In this document: positions 1-12,000 of the stretch, piece by piece | Layout of the letters: every line of letters begins with the position of its first letter | Numbering within the stretch: the stretch's first letter is position 1 | Source of the DNA: Agelas oroides | Taxonomy: Eukaryota > Porifera > Demospongiae > Agelasida > Agelasidae | Assembly (NCBI GenBank): GCA_949130485.1 | Contig: OX422185.1 | Location: forward strand, 17,363,011-17,427,010 | Length of the DNA stretch: 64,000 bases | Direction: 5' to 3' | Made by a program: the position numbers and the translations under genes | The notes under the pieces: model-generated | What the model was told of the DNA's origin: nothing | What the model saw: only the letters and a program-made list of their open reading frames with translations | Databases searched by the model: none

Positions 1-77
1 GTTTCTGGCTGACAAGTACGACCAGACCAGGAGTGGAAGAATCAACTACCGAGCCTTCTCTGAGGGACTGGAGAATG
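1..77 (+). CDS. EF-hand gene, exon 1 in window (partial)
   Basis: Encodes residues 1-25 of the visible protein, with an EF-hand loop starting at Asp7 (D-Q-T-R-S-G-R-I). Ends in phase 1 at donor GTAGGT. The exon may begin upstream of the window. Confidence 0.8.
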
Positions 78-3000
78 GTAGGTGGCAGTATGACTGTTAT
101 ATATTTGTATGTTTGTAGCAGTGGACAGAGGGAAGTGTTATAACAATTTATGACTGTGTGTTTTTCTGACAATGAGCTCTGAGATAGTATTAATTCTCAG
201 CCGAAAAAGGGTACAATTATTTGTGAACATGCCCCTCACTTGCTCATAAATGCTGACTACCTTACCAATGTCAATCATGCCTCTGAAAGCAATTTAGTTA
301 AACTGTTAAATTATGTTCAGAGGCGAGTTGGCTTTTATATGTAGCTCAAGTTGCTGCTAAATAATTGAAATGGATCTAAGAGGCACATTGCTGGTTTTGT
401 GACAAACTTGAAGGGCATTTTAAAGGCCCCAAAGGCTTTGTTATAGGCAGCGAGAACACTATTTTGATGAACTAGAAAATGGTAGGTGTAGAATGGATAT
501 CTCACATGTTAGTCTCGGTACCAGACCCTTTGCGTGTGAGGGTCTGGTACCGAGGCTATTTACATGTATGTTTCATAGCATTGCTACAAGGATTTGGTGA
601 ATAGTAGATGGAAGACGCACATGGCTACAAATTGGATTGATGCGGAGACTTTCCGGTTTTAAATCCCGTTGCACACTGACAACGCCCTCCATGTAAACAC
701 ACTACCCGGATCAAACTGGAGCGATCCCACTGGTACCGCTATGTAGTGTAAACGGGCTGTATGTCTTCACATGTTTGTTGCCATTAGTGGAAAATTCATA
801 CAGAAAATTTTTTTGTGCAAATTTTGTTCTACAAGTGACAAATGCTCTGAGAGCATGAAACATGTTTGGTGGTAAGAGTATTTTTATTACCTAAAGATTT
901 CAGACTTCAAGTTATGAGGGAGTGTAGAAGGGTGGTAAGACTATTTTTGGAGGAGACCGGAGAATCTGTAAAACTGAAGAAAATACAAACATGTAGTATG
1001 CAAGTATCACCATAGTACAAAGCTATACCGGAAAATATCACGAGTTTGTTGAAAGTAATATTTTAAAAGGCTATGATTTCATTTTCGTTTCTGTCATACA
1101 CAATTAATGCATATGCCTGTATGTAATGCAGTTCTGCTCCAGTTTACAATGAATTTTATGTCTTCTTTTTTTTGTTTTTGCATGTATGGTGCTAATGTGG
1201 AATTGTCTTTCTCCCTCAGCCTTCAACCCCAATATTCTTGATGGAGAACCCAGAGCACAAGTTGAAATGTTCCAAAAGTGAGTACTGTATTCGATGACTC
1301 AATTAACAAACTTTTTTTTTTTTTGAGTATAACTGCACCCCAAGTGGAAAGAAAATGGTGACTTGAATGCGGGTGACTTGCATCCACCTGACATCATTCA
1401 CATGATAAGTGTTTCCAGGTCTTCCCCCCTTTTTTTTTTTGCTTTTCTTCCGCTTCCGAGTATTATACTGAACAAAAACCGAACAACAAAACGGGGGAGG
1501 CCTGGGAACGAGGCTACTGTTATGGTAAGCAGCACTGATACACGAATGCCCTCGGCTGCCCAACCCCCTAGGCAATGCCAGGTCCCATTATAGGCAACTA
1601 TGTAGCAGCATCAAAGTCAAGCCCTGACGGCACACAACACCCTGAACGCCACCATGAGCATGGTGTAACTCACACATTAGCTACATCCGTCTATGCAAAA
1701 CTGCCTTGTAAAAACCTTCAATGAAGTATAACACAAAGTTTCTTACCTCAGATATGCATGGCGCCTGTAGCTGTGCTTCTCAAACTCCACGAGTACACTC
1801 CATTTGCCATGCAAAGCTTGCTCCACATGCTCCAGGCTGGGTGCTCATTTGAGTGAACTTTGACCCTATCAGAAATTAGGGGGTGGGGCATTTTTTCGAG
1901 TAAACTTTCACCCTATACAGGAAATTGTGGGAAAAGTAGGGGTGGGCGCTCTTTGGTTGTACTGTCTGTATGGACTGATGAGGCCCACTGCATAGTGACC
2001 ATTATATAGTATACCACTGATGATAACCAATGTATATAGTGTGCCGAAATATTTGATTGAATTACAGATTTCTTGGCTAGTGTACATGTACATGTACTTT
2101 GTCAATATCTAGTACTGTTAGCTACATGTATATAAGTGTTCACATTATTACTTTTGTATATCAGGGCTTCATTGGGTGGGGGGGGCAGGGCAGGATTTTG
2201 CAATTTATAAGTGCAGCACACCAATTGGATTGTAGTCTCGTGCCCAGACCCCACCCTCTCACGAGGAAAGGGGTCTGGTGACCATTGAGCGATTTCTTGG
2301 TTGTGCCGTGTCAGCAGTCTTGATACTGAACAACCCAATGAAATAGTGCTACGTCATGCAACCATGTGCTAGACCGACCGATCGACCTATTTGTAGTCTC
2401 GTGCCCAGACGGGCAGACCCCACCCTCGCCTCTGTTGCGCTACTCAAGTCACATGACTAATGGCATTTTGCTGACTCGGCACAACCAAGAAATCGCTCAA
2501 TGGTCACCAGACCCCTTTCCTCGTGAGAGGGTGGGGTCTGGGGACGAGACTAATTGGATTGTTGCCTACCAATACTCAATTCCCCCCCCCCCCCCCCCCC
2601 TCAAAATTATTAAATGAAACCCTGTCATGTTTCACAGGCATAATGAATCCTACACTTGTCTCATGCCACCTGCCAAAATTAATCTGCATGGGTATACCAT
2701 ATTCACTCTAATAATATGGAACGGCCTAAAATAATTATATTATCCGCGTTAATTACTAATAGAATGTGTTAAAAATCATTTCCCTTCGTGTTTGAATAAA
2801 TTAGAGCGGTTTTGCATGTGTTTGTACTTTGCACTCAGTGAATAATGAACAGCACTGAAGTGCAGAACCGTCGGCGCAAGCTAGATGATAAGTGTTTATG
2901 CTTGCCATGTGTGTTCGGTTCTGTTCTTGCCTGTGCAATCAAGTCTGCTCACGTGTTTCAGGAGCTCTTTTACTCACTTCGCTGGCTTTGTCTCTCTCTT

Positions 3001-6000
3001 TCCTACTTAACTTCCTCAGACAGTAAGGCTTTTCTACATTTCATTGCGTTCTCAGGCTCCCCAACAGCAGTACACCGTGCTTTCCTTTTCTTCGATGCGA
3101 AGGCATGGCCACAGTCACAAACTGACCTCTTCACGTGCACCACGGTATTACACTGTGGGCATACCTTTCTCAGACGCATAGACCTATTGCACTCCATTGC
3201 ATGCACTACGGTATTACACTGTGGGCATACCTTTCTGAACCTCACGTAAAAGACAGTCACAAGCGTCTAACAGGTCTAAAGTTTGACGGAAAAACCACAA
3301 TACCGCGTGCTCCAAGTTACGTGATCACACATTACCGTTACGTACGTGTTACGGAGAGGTACACAGAAACATTGCACGTGAAGAAAATGACTGACTTAGT
3401 CGCGGTATACGGAAGTTTATAACGCTTCTAACTTTTGAACTAAGCAGTTTTAGAGAAAACAGCGAGCTGTACCCGCTGATACCTCTTGTTGGACACCTAA
3501 AGGCGCGAGAAGGCAGAGTAGAGAAAACGGACACACAGACAGACACACAGACACACAGGACAACTACTGTAACCCTCGTTGTGCATGCGCACCAAGGGTT
3601 AATTACATTTGTTTGACAGCTGTCAATGCATTGCACACTCAAACGAACGAGTCAATGTGGCACTTACCAGTAGCAAGACTGAGAGAGATGTCCAGGATTG
3701 CCATCAAAGGCTTAGTAGTGCCTTTGATCTTCTTTTGTTCTTTCTTTGTTCTCTAATCACAACCCTAACCCTAACCCCACCTCCTTTGTGAATACTACGT
3801 GTAGTACAATGGTTTTCCCAACAAGCCTTATCTTTAACCACAATACTACGTGTAGTACAATGGTTTTCCCAACAAGCCTTATCCTTAACCACAATACTAC
3901 GTGTAGTACAATGGTTTTCCCAACAAGCCTTATCTTATCCTTAACTACAATACTACGTGTAGTACAATGGTTTTCCCCCGACAAGCCTTATCTTATCTTT
4001 AACCACAATACTACGTGTAGTACAATGGTTTTCCCAACAAGCCTTATCTTATCCTTAACCACAATACTACGTGTAGTACAATGGTTTTACCAACAAGCCT
4101 TATCTTTAACCACAATACTACGTGTAGTACAATGGTTTCCCAACAAGCCTTATCTTTAACCACAATACTACATGTAGTACAATGGTTTTCCCAACAAGCC
4201 TTATCTTTAACCACAATACTACATGTAGTACAATGGTTTTCCCCACAAGCCTTATCTTATCTTTAACCACAATACTACGTGTAGTACAATGGTTTTCCCG
4301 ACAAGCCTTATCTTATCTTTAACCACATTACTACTTGTAGTACAATGGTTTTCCCAACAAGCCTTATCTTTAAACACAATACTACGTGTAGTACAATGGT
4401 TTTCCCAACAAGCCTTATCTTATCCTTAACCACAATACTACGTGCAGTACAATGGTTTTCCCAACAGGCCTTATCTTTAACCACAATACTACGTGTAGTA
4501 CAATGGTTTTACCAACAAGCCTCATCTTATCTTTAACCACAATACTACGTGTAGTACAATGGTTTTCCCAACAAGCCTTATCTTTAACCACAATACTACG
4601 TGTAGTACAATGGTTTTCCCAACAAGCCTCATCTTATCTTTAACCACAATACTACGTGTAGTACAATGGTTTTCCCAACAAGCCTTATCTTATCCTTAAC
4701 CACAATACTACGTGTAGTACAATGGTTTTCCCAACAAGCCTTATCTTTAACCACAATACTACATGTAGTACAATGGTTTTCCCAACAAGCCTTATCTTAT
4801 CCTTAACCACAATACTACGTGTAGTACAATGGTTTTCCCAACAAGCCTTATCTTTAACCACAATACTACATGTAGTACAATGGTTTTCCCAACAAGCCTT
4901 ATCTTATCTTTAACCACAATACTACGTGTAGTACAATGGTTTTCCCAACAAGCCTTATCTTATCTTTAACCACAATACTACGTGTAGTACAATGGTTTTC
5001 CCAACAAGCCTTATCTTATCTTTAACCACAATACTACGTGTAGTACAATGGTTTTCCCAACAAGCCTTATCTTATCTTTAACCACAATACTACATGTAGT
5101 ACAATGGTTTTCCCAACAAGCCTTATCTTTAACCACAATACTATGTGTAGTACAATGGTTTCCCAACAAGCCTTATCTTATCTTTAACCACGAGCAAAGT
5201 AACCGCACCCCAAGATGCTCATGGAAGGTTAGTGCTGCAGGTTTACCTTGGCTCGAACACTTTAGAGTTCAGTGCTATACGTAGGTAAAATCTTTGTTAG
5301 TAGGTTCTAGGAAAAAAAGTTCACTGCTACTTAGCTACAAGACCTGAAGTAGAAGGCTTAAGAGATCAGGGTTTTGTGCTCCAAATTTAGCTGAAGTAGG
5401 AAGACTTCGAGTTCAGAGTTTTGTGGCTTCTTAAAAAAAGCTTTACCCTCAAGGGAGGAGCCAGAGATCAGTTTATCAAATCGTGAATAGCGAAGCACCC
5501 CTTCACCCACTTTATATATACTCGCGCCTTACGCGCGTAATATCAGCCCGTAGTACGGTAGCGCGCTCAATACACGCAATGATTTTATACGTAGGTATAT
5601 TGAACTGTGACGCACGCGGAAAAATCGCGTCGGGAGTCGCTGTGAGGGGTGACGGTGGTGTAGCTGGTGAAGGGAGAGTTGTTGGTGTACCAAAGTTTCA
5701 TTCATGGGGTAAGTGCACCATGCCATTAACGAATATCAACTCAGATTGGATGTCCAACGCTTCCTCTGGCCTGTGTATTATATTAGTTAGTTATTTACGC
5801 GGGTCCTTTAAGTTGCATCTTGGGGTGTAACAATACTACGTGTAGTACAATGGTTTTCCCAACAAGCCTTATCTTATCCTTAACCACAATACTACGTGTA
5901 GTACAATGGTTTTCCCAACAAGCCTTATCTTTAACCACAATACTACGTGTAGTACAATGGTTTTCCCAACAAGCCTTATCTTTAACCACAATACTACGTG

Positions 6001-9000
6001 TAGTACAATGGTTTTCCCAACAAGCCTTATCTTTAACCACAATACTACGTGTAGTACAATGGTTTTCCCAACAAGCCTTATCTTATCTTTAACCACAATA
6101 CTACGTGTAGTACAATGGTTTTCCCAACAAGCCTTATCTTATCCTTAACCACAATACTATGTGTAGTACAATGGTTTTCCCAACAAGCCTTATCTTATCC
6201 TTAACCACAATACTACGTGTAGTACAATGGTTTTCCCAACAAGCCTTATCTTATCTTTAACCACAATACTACATGTAGTACAATGGTTTTCCCGACAAGC
6301 CTTATCTTATCCTTAACTACCCCACAAGCCGTACTGTAATAGTGCTAGGTGTCTAAATTATCACGAATAGCCGTTTTTTGAAGATTTTGTTGATATAATT
6401 TTGCGAATTCACTGTCTAAACCAGGCATGTGCACGCTGCATAGCATCACGTGTTTACTTGCAGTACAAATTTCGAATTTGCACAGAGTTTCGTACTGTAA
6501 TGCGTGAAAGCACAAGGCTACACACTGCACACGCAATGCGCTATGGGTGGGGCATACAAGACTAGTTCTATTTAACCCTTTAAACCCTATAGTACACTTT
6601 TGATAACGTCATACTGCGCACTGCGCAGAAAAGATAGTCTCTGCGCGCTGGCGCACAGGTTCTGCGTCAGCAGAAAGGGTGGGACAGGGGGAGGTGGGTG
6701 GGGTAACCCACAGGGTGCTGTGCACATGGCAGCTGCTAGGCTTGGCTGCAAAAGGACCGTGGTTGGCACCGGGTGGGCCAACTCTTGGCCTGGCTGCATG
6801 AGCAGGCTTAGAAAATGCTACTCTCACCTTTCAGGGGGTTCATTTCTGGCAGGGAAGGCTTCTTGGGCTCTAAGCGGGTGTTTGCCAATCGAGAGTGCTG
6901 ACCATTGCATGCTCGCTAATGAGGGGGCGTGGTTAAGGTCACGTGTCTGCTTGCTAAGGCTGGAAGTGGAGTTGGGCTCAGTTTTGGAGTCAGAGCTTTG
7001 ACACAAATGGAGATACGGTGCGTTAAAGGCATGCTTAGGCTAAAACTAATCTCCAGTGAAAAAAATTCAGTGTTTAAAGGGTTAACACGTGCTGGCATAT
7101 GGTCGTCCGCTTCAGCTCACAACCGTCAGAGAGGCTTCGAAGGTATCTCTTTGGGTAGTATTCCTTGCAAATTTGGTAGCTGAGCTTCAGGATAGTGTGC
7201 ATCAACACCTTCAAAGTAGTGAAGGACAGCCAGGATCAAAAAACTGGTTCATGTGTCATAAATTTTCGTTAAAAAAAGTTTGCGAATGGTTGAAAATTAA
7301 AGACCTGCAAAAATTTAACCCTAAAACACCAAACTTCTATGGTTTCCCCCACAAGCCTCATCTTTACACGGGAAACTTCTATGGTTTCCCCGCAAGCCTC
7401 ATCTTTAGATGGGGAAACTTCTATGGTTTCCCCACAAGCCTCATCTTTACCTGGGAAACTTCTATGGTTTCCCCCACAAGCCTCATCTTTACCCGGGAAA
7501 CTTCTATGGTTTCCCTGCAAGCCTCATCTTTACACGGGAAACTTCTATGGTTTCCCCGCAAGCCTCATCTTTACACGGGAAACTTCTATGGTTTCCCCGC
7601 AAGCCTCATCTTTACCCGGGAAACTTCTATGGTTTCCCCGCAAGCCTCATCTTTACCCGGGAAACTTCTATGGTTTCCCCGCAAGCCTCATCTTTACCCG
7701 GGAAACTTCTATGGTTTCCCCGCAAGCCTCATCTTTACCCGGGAAACTTCTATGGTTTCCCCACAAGCCATGTACATATTGTTTGAGTTACCCCATCTAT
7801 GTGTTTGGCTGATGAACCTCAATGCACATATAACAAGGTATTCTCAGTTTTCAGAACCAAAGCCAACTCCAGCATGGATCACCTTCTGCATTAGCCTCGT
7901 ACCCAGGCCACGTGGGAGGAGGGAAAAGTGGCCTGGTATCCACTACTTCTGCATCACCTACATATTCTAATCAAAAGCAGTATGCATGCCAGATACCGTC
8001 TGGGGACAAGAGTGATAACAAAGGCTTCTGACACAACTAGTACTTCTCTGAAGTCAAAGCTGTAAAACTTCACCACTGTATGAGTTTTCTTCTCTCCTCC
8101 CACAGCCCTGTCCAGTCTGGTCCCTCTCTTCCTCCGGAGACACTGCAACTCACCGACCAGACACTCAGAAAGTGTCAGGAGTACTACATGGTATGAGTAG
8201 CATCGGTCGTAAAATGTGGGTGTGGTCTTTTTCTCCCTAACTGTGTGTGCTATTATTGTGCTGCAGTGAACATATACAAATAGGACGCATGTATTGAGTT
8301 TTTTTTCTGCTGGAATTTTTTCAAACACTGTGTATATTTATTTGTCACAAGTAATTGTTATATCACATCTACGAGGGATGTATCCGGTTTAAATTGCTCC
8401 ACCCTCGGGCGCGTATTTAAACCGGATACATCCCGAGTAGGCGGGATATAAGTGTTTTGTGTCACCGGTTGCTAAGCAAATGATGTCAAACACGGTTGTT
8501 GCCAAGCGTGAGGTCATGCAAATGTATTTAACTGGCTTCTCAATTCAAATCGAGCGTTGGCCATGGCTGAATCTTTAGCGTTATTTACTCACTGCTAGGC
8601 CGTTCGGCTTTCAGCGATGACAAATTCTGCCATCGTAAATCGAAGAAGGCAAGCAGGAATAAAGAACTGTAAGTTTTATGGCCCAAACGAGGTAAAATCA
8701 CTTTTTTACGCAGCTCACCGCATGTAAGCGTGAGTAGCTAGGTCGGGCGTAATAATGTGTGCAGTTCTAGCGTATTTAAAGCGTTGCTGCTCTCTCTGCG
8801 AGGCTTAGAAAAGAGTAGTTGAAGCAAAAAAGTGTTCGAAAGTCCGCTGTGTAGTGCTACCAACAAATTTGAATATGCCTCGATTGAGCGCTGTTCTAGG
8901 AGTACGCAAGCTGCTTTTTTATTTTTGTCTTGCTGCTTCGTGCATGCATTCAGTGTCGTATAGCTATGTTTCTTATATACTGTACTGTCCATGTACAAGC

Positions 9001-12000
9001 AATGCTGGGTCAATTGTACTTTTCACATCCAGTTAAAGCACGCTTCACACCTGTTTAAAACACAGTTCTCAGGCAAGGCGGGATCTTGCTTCCTTAAAGT
9101 GCATGCGGCTTCTTTGATCCGCCCACGCAAGGTGACACAATAGATTTTACAACCCCCACTCTTTCGTTTCCTCTCTTCCAGTATCATGGTATCAATGTGA
9201 AGAGTTGCTACTGTGATTTTGACAAACACCACAGAGGTTTCGTCACTGAGAGTCAGGTACTGTTGAATCACATTTCATGATGCGTGTATAGAATGTGTAC
9301 ATAATGAGTTACAGAATGTATGGTAGAACTTTCGCTTGTTTGGCTGATTTTAATCAGAAGTGGGCATTGGTTTGTAAGTCCTTTTCAGTGACAAAATTCA
9401 GGAAGTTGGAAGGAGGTGTGTCAGTTATTACTTGTAATGGTGCATGTAACATACTAGGATAGAAGGGTAAACAAATCACATTTTAGGTTTCAGGAAGCAC
9501 AACATTAAAACACAGCTTGTTAGTGCTTCATGGCATGTACACATATATAGACACTACATGTATGTACTACATGTACCTGTTGAGTATCAAATAGGGATCA
9601 TAAGAAATCTCTCTCCCCTCCTCCCCCCTCCTCCCCCCTCCTCCCCCTCCTCCTCCCTCCTCCCCTCCCCTCCCCTCCCCTCTCCTCTCAGTTCCACCGC
9701 AGTCTCCCTGGTCCCCCTGATCTCACTCCAGCGGAGGTGTCCTCCCTCGTCCAGCGCTACCGAGACCCCTCCTCTGGACTGTACAACTACATGCAGTTCC
9801 ACAATGACATTGAGAGACTGATGAGAGAGGAGGAGGGAGGAGGGAGTGGACCTCCACAACCACCTTCTGTGCTGGTGAAAACAAATTTTATTCCCTCATG
9901 ATCGACCTCCAGTAGTTCCACACAATAGCTGACACTAAGCCCAAGCTATATGTCATTATTTTAACACAATCATTATGGTTACTTCATAACATATAGTAGG
10001 AAAATTCCTTTTTCTTTTTCACAGAAACAACCCGATGCCAGTCTGGAGGAAATATTTGAAAAAATCAGGTATGTATTTTAACTTTGAGTCTTACGGTCTG
10101 TGAATGATTGTCAGAGCATTTAGAAACTTAATTTCGCGTATCCGACTTCATATTGGAGATCAGATCAACAATGCACAATCACAGCAAGCACATGAAACTA
10201 GTAAGAAGACTTAGTTCTGAATTGGTAAGAAATATGCCTCTGTCCTCTGTCTGGCTCTTCTAAAGAGTTGCTGTACAACGCATGCACGTCAGCATGCTAC
10301 CAGATTAGTACTGACCTTCGATTGACCTCCAATATGACATGTTGCCATGGAAACTGGATGCTCAGAAAGGAGTCTACCTCCTTGATTTGTGGAAATACAT
10401 GTACATAATATAAATTACTCCTACCACACCCACAATCTTCTAATGCTCACGTAGCAGTGTTGAATGACTCTGTATATGTATCTTTTGGTATCTGCCATCA
10501 TGCAGGATTGTGGTGTACAAGAATGGGATTCGTACGACAGAGTTTTTCAAAGACCACGACAAACTGAGGACTGGGGTCATCACAGAGAACCAGGTGAGGG
10601 AGGAACTCTCACTGGAATCAATTTGTTGAACATTTACTGCTGGTGAAATGAAATTTCATGCATGTTGTTAACAATGAAATTTCACCAGTATTTATTTAGC
10701 TACAAGACATGTGAGAAAGACCAGTGTATATGTATAGGTTATACAACGAGGTGGAGGTCTCTACGGGATATACACTACCGAGGGCCGCAGGCCCGAGGTT
10801 GTGTATACCGTAGAGACCGAACCGAGTTGTATAACCAACTTGTACCATGGCCTCGAGCTTTTAGTAAACACGCGTACCGAACACCTGCACGGCCTCGAGC
10901 TTTTAGTAAACACGCGTACCGAACACCTGCACTGCCAACGGTCCGTTTAAATAGCCGGCACTGTTCGGTTGATTTTCACATCGCCGAAAGAAAGAACAAA
11001 GCAATGGAAGACGAACTAGACTCCCTTCTCTCGCAACTCGACCCTCAAGAACTGTCATCGCACTTCGACATGTACAATGACCCCACCCACTCACGTGAAT
11101 CACAGCCACGCCTCGGTCTCGGGCCGTCATCATCCACTAACGAGCCCCTCCCCTCTCCGTGCACAAGCGGCAACCGTTTTCATACGCTGAAGACAGACAG
11201 CGAGGTCGAAGAAGCCAGGAAGAAAGCTGTTCCTAAGAATACCGACAAGAACACCAGCTGGGCTGTGAACATTTGGAAAGAATGGAGTGCTCACCGCCGC
11301 AAAGTGTGCACTTCTTTCACCGAGTGGCCGACTCATCTCCTGATAACGGAACCATCACAGCTGGACTACTGGCTCAGCAAGTTTGTGCTGGAGACCAGGA
11401 AGGGCAATGGTAACCATTATCCACCTGACACTCTGTACAGCATTTGCAGTGGATTGCTGAGGTACATCCGAGAGACAAGGCCACAGATGAATATTTTTAA
11501 AGATCCTGTATTTGCCGGATTCCAGAGAACCTTGGACAGTGAAATGAAACGGTTACGTGCACTTGGTCTTGGAGTCAAAAAGAAGCAGGCAGAACCAATT
11601 ACTATTGAAGAAGAAGACCTGCTTTGGGAGAAGGGCTTCTTGGGAGATGCAAACCCTCAACAACTCCTAGACACAATGCTTTTCCTCTGTGGAGTCCACT
11701 TTGCTCTTCGGAGTGGTGAAGAGCATCGCAGTCTCCAGCTGTCACAGTTTGAGTTGGTGTGCCCAAAAGATGGACGTGCTCACCTCATTTACACCGAAAA
11801 CTACTCCAAAAACAACCAGGGAGGCTTGCTACATCGCAAGGTCAAACCTAAAGCTGTGACTTGTTATGCAAATGAGTCAAATCCCAATCGGTGTCTCGTT
11901 CACTATTTTCAAAACTATCTGAAGCACCGTCCAGCAGATTGTTCTACCTTCTACTTGACTCCACTGAGAAAGATCAAAGGTGACATATGGTACAGCAAAA

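Noticed and set aside
3746-6148. Many open frames on both strands with repeated T-T-C-S-T-M-V-F-P-T-S-L peptides
   Set aside because: They track the 51/56-bp satellite, occur in several frames and both strands, and show no start or splice logic.
3791-7772. CRISPR-like appearance of regularly spaced palindromic repeats
   Set aside because: The units are uniform tandem repeats without unique spacers, in clearly eukaryotic DNA with spliced genes.
7089-7970. 293-codon frame with a repeated N-F-Y-G-F-P-A-S-L-I-F motif
   Set aside because: Driven by satellite B, whose 42-bp units keep a frame open; the flanks have no protein-like composition.
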